Source: Nitratidesulfovibrio termitidis HI1
GTDB lineage: Bacteria > Desulfobacterota > Desulfovibrionia > Desulfovibrionales > Desulfovibrionaceae
NCBI RefSeq assembly: GCF_000504305.1
Contig: NZ_KI632512.1
Span: 404,388-468,387 of the forward strand
DNA: 64,000 bases
Reading direction: 5' to 3'
Shown here: piece by piece, positions 26,277 through 34,394 of the stretch
Position numbering within the stretch: position 1 is the first letter of the stretch
Layout: the number at the start of each line of letters is the position of its first letter
Made by a program: the position numbers and the translations under genes
Notes under the pieces: generated by a model
Databases searched by the model: none
What the model was told of the DNA's origin: nothing
Seen by the model: the letters and a program-made list of their open reading frames with translations, nothing else

Positions 26277-27644
26277 ATGACCCAGGGGACCAGCCTCGAC
26301 GACCTCATCGGCATAGAGCACAGCAAGCTGGGCTTCTTTCAGGAACTGCGCCAGACCATCGAGCAGCTGAAGGCCGCGCACCGTGAATCGGAGCGCAACC
26401 GCCTGGAGATAGAGGCCATCCTGGACGGCATCACCGACCTGATGATGGTGCTTTCCAAGGACTTGCGTATCATTGCCGTGAACCACGTGTTTTACGAGAT
26501 TCTGGGCGTGCGCGAGCCGGAAGGGCGCTACTGCTACGAAATTTTCCGCCAGCAGGACCACCCCTGCCCGGAATGCCCGGCGCACCGCTCGTTCGTCACG
26601 GACGAGGTGTGCCGCGAAACGTCCATCTTCCGCATCAACGGGCGCAAGTTGCAGTTCGAGATGGTGGCCTCGCCCATCAAGGATCCGGCCACCCAGGATC
26701 GTCAGATCCTCATCTTCAAGCGCGACGTGACCCTGGAAAAGGAATTCCAGGCCAAGTTCCACCAGGCCGAAAAGATGGCCACCGTGGGCATGCTGGCCGC
26801 CGGGGTGGCGCACGAGGTGAACAACCCGCTTACGGCCATCCACGGCTTTGCAGAGGGCATCCTGCGCCGGGTGGAGCGGTTGCGCGGCGTCGTGGACCCG
26901 GAGATGCACGCGGACCTTGCGGACTATGCCGGGACCATCCTGGGCGAATGCGGCCGTTGCCAGGAAATCGTCCATTCGCTGCTGACTTTCAGCAGGCCGC
27001 ATTCCTCGGAATTTTCCCCCGTGAACCTCAATTGCGTCGTGGGCGACACCCTGAAGCTGCTGCACAACCATCTGAAGCAGCCCAAGTACCGCCGCGTGCG
27101 CATTGATGCCCGGCTGTGCCCCACGGCCCCGGTGATACTTGGCTGCGAGGCGCAACTGAAGCAGGTGATGCTGAACCTGCTGGTGAACGCGCTGGATGCC
27201 TTTGACGGGGCATCCGGGTCGGATGGCGAGCGGTGCACTCCGAAGGGAGGCGCGGGCGGCGCTGTAGGCGATGCAGGCGACGGAACAGGCAGCGGCGGAG
27301 GAGACTCCGCAGCCCGCAACGCGGCGGGCAGGCCGGATGGCAGGGCGGCGGGCATGGCGGACGACAGCGCTGCGGGCGAGGCCCCGGTCATCACCGTCAC
27401 TCCGTTCCGCGACGGACGCCACGCCGGGTTCGTCGTGCACGACACGGGCTGCGGCATCCCGCCGGAACATCTCGATTCGCTGTTCGAGCCGTTCTTCACC
27501 ACCAAGCCGGTGGGCCGGGGCATCGGCATCGGGCTGTCCACCTGTTATACCATCGTCACGGAACACGGCGGGGACATTCGCGTGGAAAGCCGGGTCGGCG
27601 AAGGCTCCACGTTCACCGTCACGCTGCCGCTTCCGCCGGAGTAA
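26277..27644 (+). CDS. PAS-domain sensor histidine kinase
   Basis: Cytoplasmic sensor kinase of 455 residues with no membrane segments. An N-terminal coiled coil (QTIEQLKAAHRESERNRLEI) leads into a PAS domain (about 40-150) that carries a cysteine cluster, CYEIF then HPCPECPAH. The H-box is AAGVAHEVNNPLTAIHGF, the N-box QVMLNLLVNALDAF, the G-boxes HDTGCGIPPEHL and GRGIGIGLSTC. Between the N-box and first G-box there is an insertion of about 60 Gly/Ala/Asp-rich residues (roughly 315-375), unusual inside an ATPase domain. It starts one base after the adh stop and is followed by its probable cognate regulator. Confidence 0.93.
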   Translation: MTQGTSLDDLIGIEHSKLGFFQELRQTIEQLKAAHRESERNRLEIEAILDGITDLMMVLSKDLRIIAVNHVFYEILGVREPEGRYCYEIFRQQDHPCPECPAHRSFVTDEVCRETSIFRINGRKLQFEMVASPIKDPATQDRQILIFKRDVTLEKEFQAKFHQAEKMATVGMLAAGVAHEVNNPLTAIHGFAEGILRRVERLRGVVDPEMHADLADYAGTILGECGRCQEIVHSLLTFSRPHSSEFSPVNLNCVVGDTLKLLHNHLKQPKYRRVRIDARLCPTAPVILGCEAQLKQVMLNLLVNALDAFDGASGSDGERCTPKGGAGGAVGDAGDGTGSGGGDSAARNAAGRPDGRAAGMADDSAAGEAPVITVTPFRDGRHAGFVVHDTGCGIPPEHLDSLFEPFFTTKPVGRGIGIGLSTCYTIVTEHGGDIRVESRVGEGSTFTVTLPLPPE

Positions 27645-27649
27645 TCGAC

Positions 27650-29059
27650 GTGCGCACCACCTACACCGTGCTGGCCGTGGACGATGAACCGTCCATCGGC
27701 AAGCTGCTGGAAAAGGAGCTTTCCACCCCCACCCGTGCCGTGCACGTGGCCACCAGCGCCCGGCAGGCGCGCGAACGGCTGCGCCGCGCCACGTACGAGG
27801 TGGTGGTGCTGGACATCCGCCTGCCGGATGCCGACGGCATCGAATTCATGGTGGAACTGCGCCAGCGATACCCGGAGACCGAGGTCATCCTGATCACCGG
27901 GCACGGCAACATCGACAACGCCGTGGAGGCCATGAAGCTGGGCGCCTACGACTACATCACCAAGCCGTTCAACCTGACGGAACTGGAAGTGGTGGTGGAG
28001 CGCGCCTATCAGCGGGCCTTTCTGCGCAACGAGAATCGCGCCCTGCGCCACGCGCACGACGGCGCGCGCCCGGCGGTGACCCTGATCGGCAATTCGCAGG
28101 GCATCAAGGAAGTGCGCTACCTGATCGAAAAGGTGGCCCCCACCGACGTGCCCGTGCTGATCACCGGCGAGAGCGGGGCGGGCAAGGAGGTGGCGGCGCA
28201 CGCCCTCCAGTCGCTGGGCAACCGGGCGGACAAGTCCTTCATCATCAAGAACTGCGCCACGTTGCAGAAGGAGCTGGCCCGCAGCGAACTGTTCGGCCAT
28301 GTGCGCGGGTCGTTCACCGGCGCGCTGGAAAACCGCGACGGGCTGATGGCCTTCGCCAACAAGGGCACCCTGTTTCTGGACGAGATAGGCGAGTTGCCGG
28401 TGGAGGTACAGGCGTCGCTGTTGCGTGTGCTGGAAAACAAGACCTACCGTCGGGTGGGCGAAAAGGACCACCGCAGCTGTGACATCCGGCTGATCTTCGC
28501 CACCAACCGTTCACTGGCTGGCGAGGTGGAGGCCGGGCGCTTTCACGAGGCGCTGTACCACCGCATCAACGTGTTCAATATCGAAATGCCCCCCCTGCGC
28601 GAGCGCAAGGAGGACATTCCGTTGTTGGCCGAATTCTTTCTGGCCCGTCTGGGCAACGGGCGCGACGATCTGCGCATTTCCGACCGGGCCATGGCCTGCC
28701 TGATGCAGTACGCCTGGCCCGGCAACGTGCGTGAACTGCGCAACGTGCTGGAACGCAGCATCATACTGGCGGAAAACAATTTGATTACCGAGCATGCCCT
28801 GCCGCGCGAACTGGCGGGGCTTGCAGGGGGAACTGGCGGGGCTGGCGGGGGCGCAGGCGTCGGAACGGGAAGCGGCGCGTCGGGGCTGCATGGCGCAAGC
28901 GGCGAATCGCAGGGGCCGCTGACGCTGGAGGCCATGGAGCGCGAACACATCGCCCGGATTCTGGAATTCTACGACAACAACCGCTCGCTGGCCGCCACGG
29001 CGCTGGGCATCAGCCGCAAGACGCTGTACCGGAAGATGCGGGAGTATGACATCGGGTAG
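27650..29059 (+). CDS. Sigma-54-dependent response regulator (NtrC family)
   Basis: Activator of 469 residues starting at a GTG preceded by GGAG at 8 bases. The receiver domain (1-125) has the acidic pocket VDDE, the phosphorylation Asp in VVLDIRLPD and the Lys in TKPFN. The AAA+ domain has GESGAGKE (Walker A), the sigma-54 contact loop GSFTGA (a variant of GAFTGA) and GTLFLDEIGEL (Walker B). A Gly-rich linker precedes the Fis-type helix-turn-helix (NRSLAATALGISRKTLYRKM). It is paired with the kinase gene 5 bases upstream. A sigma-54-like site in front of adh at 14253 is a candidate target. Confidence 0.95.
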   Translation: MRTTYTVLAVDDEPSIGKLLEKELSTPTRAVHVATSARQARERLRRATYEVVVLDIRLPDADGIEFMVELRQRYPETEVILITGHGNIDNAVEAMKLGAYDYITKPFNLTELEVVVERAYQRAFLRNENRALRHAHDGARPAVTLIGNSQGIKEVRYLIEKVAPTDVPVLITGESGAGKEVAAHALQSLGNRADKSFIIKNCATLQKELARSELFGHVRGSFTGALENRDGLMAFANKGTLFLDEIGELPVEVQASLLRVLENKTYRRVGEKDHRSCDIRLIFATNRSLAGEVEAGRFHEALYHRINVFNIEMPPLRERKEDIPLLAEFFLARLGNGRDDLRISDRAMACLMQYAWPGNVRELRNVLERSIILAENNLITEHALPRELAGLAGGTGGAGGGAGVGTGSGASGLHGASGESQGPLTLEAMEREHIARILEFYDNNRSLAATALGISRKTLYRKMREYDIG

Positions 29060-29106
29060 AGGGGCGGTCTAATGATTGGCATGCTATGAGCCTGTGCGAG
29101 GTGAAT

Positions 29107-29607
29107 ATGGCAAAGCGGAAAGTAGGGTTGAGTGAGGTGCAACATAAATTTGTAAGCTCCACGCTTGAGGATGCATGTCGTACAATATATGATATAAATA
29201 TTGATATCATACTGTATTACGGTCCAAAAAGCCCTATTGCGAAAATATCAAGAAAAGTTTTTTGGTCCTTGCTAGACGTTCTTCGGAACATTCCTGTTTT
29301 TACTGATTACGGTGATTCGAATGTTGATACAGAGAATGTGTTAAGAGATCATGCAGGGAGGCGTAGGGCAATATTCGATTATGATAAGCATTGTGCTGTT
29401 GGGGTAGATTTGAATGCTTTATTTGAGAAGATGTGTGTTGTTGCACGGTGTTTCGATTTTGCATATGCCAAAAGCAATTCTGTAAATAAAAAGTTTAATT
29501 TATACCTTAAGAATGTTGTACGACTGACTAGTGCTTTGGGATTTCGGTTTAAGGACGATTGTTTTAAAGGAGAGAATAATGTTGAAGCATCTCCTTATTC
29601 GCTGTGA
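29107..29607 (+). CDS. Orphan protein encoded in a low-GC island
   Basis: I do not recognise this family. The 166-residue product begins MAKRKVGLSEVQHKFVSSTLEDACRT and has no membrane segments or clear motifs; it is Lys/Asp/Asn/Ile-rich, unlike its neighbours. The ATG at 29107 follows GAGG closely; an ATG at 29086 would add seven residues. Base and codon use change sharply at about 29060 and return to high GC at about 29680, which points to recent acquisition. It sits immediately before the ADP-ribosylglycohydrolase homologue; whether the two arrived together cannot be told. Confidence 0.65.
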   Translation: MAKRKVGLSEVQHKFVSSTLEDACRTIYDINIDIILYYGPKSPIAKISRKVFWSLLDVLRNIPVFTDYGDSNVDTENVLRDHAGRRRAIFDYDKHCAVGVDLNALFEKMCVVARCFDFAYAKSNSVNKKFNLYLKNVVRLTSALGFRFKDDCFKGENNVEASPYSL

Positions 29608-29663
29608 GTTACGTGTAACGAGGAGTGGGCGAAACCCGTTAGCGACTCCTAGGAGCGTTTTTA

Positions 29664-30749
29664 ATGTCTGTTGTTGATGCTATGCATAACCGCGCCGCCG
29701 GGGCGCTGATGGGCGCGTGGATCGGTGACGGGTTGGGCCTTGGCCCGCACTGGTACTATGACCTTGCCGAACTGCGGCGTGACTACGGCGACTGGATCAG
29801 CGGGTACACCGACCCGAAGCCGGGCCGCTACCACGACGGCATGAAGGCCGGGCAACTGTCGCAGGCAGGGTTCATCCTGAAGCTGATGGTGCGCTCGCTG
29901 GTGGAGCGGGGCGACTACGACCAGGCCGATTTTTGCCGCCGCATGGACGAGGAGCTGTTTCCGCTGCTCAACGGGCAGCCGGTGAGCGGACCGGGCAACT
30001 ACACCAGCCAGTCCATCCGCGAGGCATGGCGGCGCAGGGTGGAGCAGGGGCTGCCATGGGGGCAGACCGCAGGCCACGCGGACACCACCGAGGCCATCGA
30101 GCGTACCCTGGCCATAGCGGTGCGTTACGCCACGCAACCCGCCCGACTGGCCGCCGCCGTCATCGGTAACGCAGCGTTGACCCAGGGCGACGACGTGGTG
30201 CTGTCGCTCACGGTGGCCTATGGCGCGGTGCTGGCCCTGCTGGTGCAAGGGCACCGGCTGACCCCGGAAATTTCCGAAACGTTAATGCATCAGGTTAAGG
30301 ATGGGGTGTTGCCGTTTCATGCGGTAACCCGCGACGGCTTGCAGGCCCCGCGTCCCGGCGACCCGGACCCGCCGCGCGCCGGGCGGTTTGCCTCGCCCGA
30401 TGCGCTGCTGTCGCCCGGCTACATGGCGGCGGCAGCGGCGGACCCGGACATCCGTATCGAACCGGCGTGGAAGGTTTCGCTGGTGTATGGCATGCCTTGC
30501 GCCATCTACCACATGCTTCCGGCGGCCTACTATCTTGCGGCGCGCTTTCACGACGACTTCGAGTCCGCCGTGCTGCACGCGGTGAACGGTGGCGGGCAGA
30601 ACCAGGTGCGCGCCATTCTGACAGGGGCGCTGGTAGGGGCACAGGTGGGCTTGGCCGGTATTCCGCAGCGGTTCATCGACGGCTTGGAAGAGGGCGAGGA
30701 TCTGCGCGCACTGGCCATGCGACTGGCCGGGCAGGTGACGGCGGGATAG
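29664..30749 (+). CDS. ADP-ribosylglycohydrolase family protein, metal-ligand motif missing
   Basis: All-helical ADP-ribosylglycohydrolase (DraG/ARH) homologue of 361 residues; the family removes ADP-ribose from proteins or nucleic acids. The N-terminal motif GALMGAWIGDGLG is intact. The C-terminal motif, usually GGDTDT-type and supplying Mg ligands, reads NGGGQNQVRAILTGALVGA, so the Asp/Thr/Asp residues are absent. It may be inactive, or use another chemistry. AGGAG lies 8 bases before the ATG, inside the end of the low-GC island. The stop codon lies within a 19-base copy of tRNA-Arg sequence. Confidence 0.82.
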   Translation: MSVVDAMHNRAAGALMGAWIGDGLGLGPHWYYDLAELRRDYGDWISGYTDPKPGRYHDGMKAGQLSQAGFILKLMVRSLVERGDYDQADFCRRMDEELFPLLNGQPVSGPGNYTSQSIREAWRRRVEQGLPWGQTAGHADTTEAIERTLAIAVRYATQPARLAAAVIGNAALTQGDDVVLSLTVAYGAVLALLVQGHRLTPEISETLMHQVKDGVLPFHAVTRDGLQAPRPGDPDPPRAGRFASPDALLSPGYMAAAAADPDIRIEPAWKVSLVYGMPCAIYHMLPAAYYLAARFHDDFESAVLHAVNGGGQNQVRAILTGALVGAQVGLAGIPQRFIDGLEEGEDLRALAMRLAGQVTAG

Positions 30750-30771
30750 AGCGATAGCCTCCCAGGCTGCA
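30744..30771 (+). repeat. tRNA-Arg fragment overlapping the ADP-ribosylglycohydrolase stop codon
   Basis: GGATAGAGCGATAGCCTCC (30744-30762) is identical to the D-arm/anticodon-stem part of the tRNA-Arg at 31005-31081 (bases 31022-31040), and the next bases (GCTG, AGG) still match in part. It has no acceptor stem, so it is a fragment, not a tRNA gene. It resembles an attachment-site duplication. Confidence 0.75.
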
Positions 30772-30962
30772 GGTGACTGCTTGGTTTTTTGTCGCGACGT
30801 TCCGGAAAAGCAGGCGGATGCGCGGAATCTGTTGTGGATTCTTGCTGGCTGAATGTCGTGCCAAGGGGTTTTGGTTGCCCGTAGGTTGCCCAGCATCCTC
30901 AGATGCCATGAGCCAAAGATGCGTTTTTGCGTGCGTGTAGCCGCGCGCCGTCGATGTTGACC

Positions 30963-30990
30963 TTGACAATGCGCTACGGCATCGTCTAGA
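30963..30990 (+). promoter_or_regulatory. Promoter candidate of tRNA-Arg
   Basis: TTGACA (30963-30968) is followed after 16 bases by TCTAGA (30985-30990), which is a weak -10. The position, about 15 bases before the tRNA, is reasonable. Confidence 0.45.
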
Positions 30991-31004
30991 CACCTTCGAT
31001 TCCT

Positions 31005-31081
31005 GCGCCCGTAGCTCAGTCGGATAGAGCGATAGCCTCCTAAGCTGTAGGCCACAGGTTCGATTCCTGTCGGGCGCACCA
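31005..31081 (+). tRNA. tRNA-Arg (anticodon CCT)
   Basis: Full cloverleaf: acceptor GCGCCCG with CGGGCGC, D-arm GCTC/GAGC, anticodon arm ATAGC-CTCCTAA-GCTGT with anticodon CCT, T-arm ACAGG-TTCGATT-CCTGT, and encoded CCA at 31079-31081. It reads AGG codons. The surrounding DNA (29060-31200) shows low-GC segments and a duplicate fragment, typical of a tRNA used as an integration site. Confidence 0.95.
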
Positions 31082-31087
31082 GAACGC

Positions 31088-31124
31088 AAGAGGATACGAG
31101 ATGGTTGTCTCGTATCCTCTTTGT
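31088..31124 (+). terminator. Terminator of tRNA-Arg
   Basis: AAGAGGATACGAGA and TCTCGTATCCTCTT form a 14-bp stem directly after the tRNA. Confidence 0.85.
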
Positions 31125-31293
31125 CGTTTCAGGGGCTACGTATTGATCGTTTGTTTGTTGTTCGTTTGTTGATTTTATATCTATCCAATAATACATGATA
31201 TTTTGTGCGAGAAAAAGCGGTGACAGCCTGACCGCCTCACGTTTTCCTGTACCATCCTTGACATTCCCGGCAGAAGGTGATGCCGCTACGGGC

Positions 31294-32520
31294 ATGACGC
31301 TTCAGGATTCCTCTTCAATGCCGCAAGGCTGTCGCCCATCATCCGCAGCGTCCGCAGACCGCTCCGGGTGTCTGATAACCGCAGTGCCGGACCTGGCCCG
31401 CCCCGTACGTGGACGCCTGGCCCCCAGTCCCACCGGGCACATTCATCTCGGCAATGCCGCGTCCTTTCTGATGGCGTGGCTGTGCGCCCGCGCCGCCGGG
31501 GGGCAAATGGTGCTGCGCATGGAAGACATCGACCCGGACCGGTCACGCCCGGAATTCGCGGCGGACATGGTTCGCGATCTGTTGTGGCTGGGACTGGACT
31601 GGGACGAAGGACCCGAGTGTCCCGAACTGCCTGATCTGCCTGATCTGCCCGATCTGCCTGATCTGGCCGCTCCGCTGCCCGCCACCCCGTCAGCCAGGAC
31701 TCCCGCCCCGGTGATCATGCCGCCACCCGGCGCGTGCGCTGCCCCCAGCCGTACCCACATGCCGGGTCGCGGCGGCCCCCACGGGCCGTATTCCCAGAGC
31801 GAGCGCCTTGCCCTGTATGCCGCTGCGCTGGCCCGGCTGGAACGGGAAGGGCATGTCTATCCCTGCTTCTGCACCCGCAAGGAATTGCGCTTGCTGGCGT
31901 CCGCCCCGCACCCCGGGGAATGCGGCCCCGCCTATCCGGGAACCTGCCGCGACCTTGGTCCGCAGGACCGCGCCCGGCGACTGGCCGAAGGACGCCGCCC
32001 GGCCATGCGGGTGCGCTGCGACGACACGATGATCGCCTTCACCGACCGTATCGCCGGGCCGCAGCGCATGTTGCTGGCCGCGTGCGGGGGCGACTTCGCG
32101 GTGCTCCGTTCCGACGGGGTGTTCGCCTACCAACTGGCGGTGGTGGTGGACGACATCGCCATGGGCATCACCCAGGTGGTGCGCGGTGACGACATCCTGG
32201 CCAGCACGCCGCGTCAGATATGGCTGTACCACCTGCTGGGCGCGCCGGTGCCGGAATACGTGCACGTGCCCCTGCTGCTGGATCACGAGGGCGAACGGCT
32301 GGCCAAGCGGCATGGTTCGCTGGCCGTGGCCGCCTTGCGCACGGCGGGCGTGTCGCCATGGGCCATCGTGGGGTATCTTGCCTGGCGGCTGGGCCTGCGC
32401 GATGCGCCGGAACTGGCGACGCCGCGCGAACTTGCCGGGGAATTCGACCTGGAAAGGGTGGTTCGCCAGCCGGTGATCCTGCCCGTGGCTGTCGCCGATG
32501 TGCTGGGCCGGATGGGGTAG
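31294..32520 (+). CDS. gluQ: Glutamyl-Q tRNA(Asp) synthetase
   Basis: Truncated glutamyl-tRNA synthetase paralogue that attaches glutamate to queuosine in tRNA-Asp. The core starts at RGRLAPSPTGHIHLG (HIGH-type motif HLG) and includes RMEDIDPDRSR, the zinc-type cysteines CFC and YPGTC, and the KMSKS-like LAKRHGS. No anticodon-binding domain is present, as expected. The start is uncertain: ATG at 31294 gives 408 residues, but 31195, 31318 or a GTG at 31384 are possible, and none has a good ribosome binding site. About 45 extra residues with an (LPD)n repeat and Pro/Ala-rich sequence interrupt the domain between DWDEGPE and GPYSQSERL. Confidence 0.85.
   Translation: MTLQDSSSMPQGCRPSSAASADRSGCLITAVPDLARPVRGRLAPSPTGHIHLGNAASFLMAWLCARAAGGQMVLRMEDIDPDRSRPEFAADMVRDLLWLGLDWDEGPECPELPDLPDLPDLPDLAAPLPATPSARTPAPVIMPPPGACAAPSRTHMPGRGGPHGPYSQSERLALYAAALARLEREGHVYPCFCTRKELRLLASAPHPGECGPAYPGTCRDLGPQDRARRLAEGRRPAMRVRCDDTMIAFTDRIAGPQRMLLAACGGDFAVLRSDGVFAYQLAVVVDDIAMGITQVVRGDDILASTPRQIWLYHLLGAPVPEYVHVPLLLDHEGERLAKRHGSLAVAALRTAGVSPWAIVGYLAWRLGLRDAPELATPRELAGEFDLERVVRQPVILPVAVADVLGRMG
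31623..31667 (+). repeat. In-frame 9-base repeats in gluQ coding Leu-Pro-Asp
   Basis: Repeats of the type CTGCCTGATCTGCC(C/T)GAT encode consecutive LPD units (LPDLPDLPDLPDL). This is a likely slippage-prone, variable tract. Confidence 0.7.
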
Positions 32521-32872
32521 GGGGCAATGAAGGGTATTTTCCGGGCCGCGCCTCGGGCCGCGTTTCGGAACGTGCCGGGGGCAGCCGGGGGTACTGGGCG
32601 GGGCAGGGTATGGGGCGGGTACGGGCCGGACTGGGGTGCTCTGGCATCCCCGGCCCCGCTTTGTAAGGGACTTGCTTCGCCGCCCCGTGCATGCTAGCCA
32701 GATTTTTCACGAACTCCGCCAATGGCAAGGGGTTCCGCCGCCCGGCCCTGCGCGCCGGGACCGTTTTTCGCTCCATGGGCGCATGTGTCCATCCGTTCCG
32801 GAAGGCACGCCGCGCACTGACGGGGTATCGATTCAGCGCCGCCAGCCACTGCCGCGAAAAGGGAGAACAGCG
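32521..32872 (+). other. Gene-free spacer after gluQ
   Basis: About 350 bases of G-rich spacer. I see no convincing terminator or promoter; open frames here have no ribosome binding site. Confidence 0.35.
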
Positions 32873-33265
32873 ATGCCCACCACCAGCAGCGAATGCATCT
32901 TCACCCCCCAACGGCTTGCCGCCATGTTTCCGCCAGAGCGGGCGAACGCCTTTTTCGACGCCCTGTATGGCGACGCGGAAGACGGCGCCTACGACATCGC
33001 CCTGACCTTCGAAGGCGAGCACGCCAACGGCATGGAATTTTCGTTCCGGCTCACCCAGCGCCCCGGCCACTGTCTGGCCTGCAATCTTACCTACGGCTTG
33101 CCGCAGGTGTTCGAGCGGCACCCCGTCATCGATCTGCCCGGTGTGGTGGCCAAGATTGCTGGCGCCCTGGACAAGACCGAAGGCGCGCTGCAATGGCGCC
33201 TGCTGCCCACCCGCGAGATGTCGCGCACGTTGCACGTCATTCCGCTGCTGGTGACCTTCGGCTGA
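32873..33265 (+). CDS. Conserved-looking small protein of unknown function, 130 residues
   Basis: I do not recognise the family. The ATG at 32873 follows GGGAG at 7 bases. The product is soluble and mixed alpha/beta: SECIFTPQRLAAMFPPERANAFFDALYGDAEDGAYDI is followed by beta-like segments (IALTFEGE, GMEFSFRLT) and a CLACN pair of cysteines. A terminator follows the gene and the TetR gene converges from the other side. Confidence 0.72.
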   Translation: MPTTSSECIFTPQRLAAMFPPERANAFFDALYGDAEDGAYDIALTFEGEHANGMEFSFRLTQRPGHCLACNLTYGLPQVFERHPVIDLPGVVAKIAGALDKTEGALQWRLLPTREMSRTLHVIPLLVTFG

Positions 33266-33341
33266 TCTCTCCCCTCGTGCGGTTCCGGCAGATGGGGAGC
33301 ATGCCGCCTGAGTCCCTGTCACCATGGTGACGACTGACGAC

Positions 33342-33373
33342 AAGAAGCCGAGCCCGGTGGGTTCGGCTTCTTT
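33342..33373 (+). terminator. Terminator after the 130-residue protein gene
   Basis: AAGAAGCCGA and TCGGCTTCTTT pair around an 11-base loop and end in T residues. Confidence 0.8.
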
Positions 33374-33383
33374 GCGTTGCAAC

Positions 33384-33407
33384 GAAAAACCGCCCCGAAC
33401 GGGGCGG
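33384..33407 (-). terminator. Terminator of the TetR regulator gene
   Basis: On the minus strand CCGCCCC-GTTC-GGGGCGG is followed by five T residues (complement of 33384-33389), 30 bases after the TetR stop codon. Confidence 0.82.
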
Positions 33408-33435
33408 CTTCGTTTCGATTCCGGGAGTAGGGCGC

Positions 33436-34011
33436 CTAGGGGGCAATGCTGCGCGAAATGAAGCGGATGGCCTCTTCGTACAGGTTCGGCGGCGCATAGG
33501 GGGTCAGCAGGCGGGTACGGTTGGCGCCGACCATCATGGAAATGATCACCTGGGCAGTTTCATGCACCGGCAATTGACGGATGGAGCCATCTTCCACGCC
33601 GCGACGCAGTTGGGTTTCCAGTTCGCGGGGGACCTGGTTGAACTTTTCGTACATCAGGTCGCGATCGGTCTTGGTCTTCATGTCGCTGTAGGGCGAACAC
33701 CGCACAAGCACCAGCCAGTTGGAGGTCTTGTCCACGGAGAAGTCGAGGTAGGCGGTGCAGAAGTTGATGACCGATTCGTACCCGTTCTTGCCCCTGGCGG
33801 AGGCGTCGCGCAGCACGCCAAGAAACTGTTCGAGCACGTCTATGCCCGCGGCAAGGAACAGCTTTTCCTTGTTGCCGTAATGGTGCGTCAGCAGCCCAAG
33901 GGCCACGCCGGCGCGTTCGGAAATCTTCTTGAAGGTGGTGTCGGCATAGCCGTATTCACCAAAAAGCTCTTTTGCCGCATGAAGCAGTGCTTCTTTTTTC
34001 GAGATGCTCAT
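33436..34011 (-). CDS. TetR/AcrR family transcriptional regulator
   Basis: Homodimeric repressor-type regulator of 191 residues. The DNA-binding domain is at the N-terminus: KKEALLHAAKELFGEYGYADTTFKKISERAGVALGLLTHHYGNKEKLF. The C-terminal helical ligand domain contains hydrophobic and Cys-containing segments. The start at 34009-34011 is chosen by domain boundary; the ribosome binding site is weak. A 10-base palindrome TGTATATACA lies 28 bases upstream and is a candidate operator. No target gene is obvious: neighbours are an acyltransferase and two small RNA candidates. Confidence 0.88.
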   Translation of the reverse strand: MSISKKEALLHAAKELFGEYGYADTTFKKISERAGVALGLLTHHYGNKEKLFLAAGIDVLEQFLGVLRDASARGKNGYESVINFCTAYLDFSVDKTSNWLVLVRCSPYSDMKTKTDRDLMYEKFNQVPRELETQLRRGVEDGSIRQLPVHETAQVIISMMVGANRTRLLTPYAPPNLYEEAIRFISRSIAP

Positions 34012-34038
34012 ATCAACGGCCCGTGGTAGTGCTTGAGG

Positions 34039-34048
34039 TGTATATACA
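34039..34048. promoter_or_regulatory. Palindrome TGTATATACA upstream of the TetR gene
   Basis: Perfect 10-base palindrome in the leader of the TetR gene, a position typical for autoregulation. Short and AT-rich, so chance occurrence cannot be excluded. Confidence 0.4.
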
Positions 34049-34360
34049 GGGGCTCCGCATCCGAACGGGCGGATGCTCGTCGTGGAGCCGCAGAAGAACC
34101 GTCGGACCCGCACCCGACGGAACACCGGGAACACTTGAACCTTCGCTGACGGCCCGGCGAGGGGCCACGAAGGGCTGCACCTGTGTAGCTTACATGCATG
34201 GGGCAGTCAACGCCGCCTGTGCGCACAGTGAAAATGTTGGCGCGGGTTTTGTCAACTAGATTCCTCGGAAATGTTGCATTGCCCTGGGCTGTAGTAACAC
34301 GTGCATTTGAATGGTTGATCAATTCAATTTCATTTGTCGTGCTCTGACAGCAAGGTGGCG

Positions 34361-34394
34361 CAAAAAACGAAGACGGCCCCACAATGGGGCCGTC
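34361..34394 (-). terminator. Terminator of candidate small RNA B
   Basis: On the minus strand GACGGCCCC-ATTGT-GGGGCCGTC is followed by TTCGTTTTTT. Confidence 0.85.

Noticed and set aside
29076-29091. Sigma-54-like TTGGCATG-N4-GAGC in front of the low-GC orphan gene
   Set aside because: Spacing of GG and GC is right, but the -12 half is poor and transcription would begin at the start codon itself, leaving no ribosome binding site.
30744-30771. Second tRNA gene
   Set aside because: Only the D-arm/anticodon part matches; no acceptor or T arm is present, so it is a fragment.
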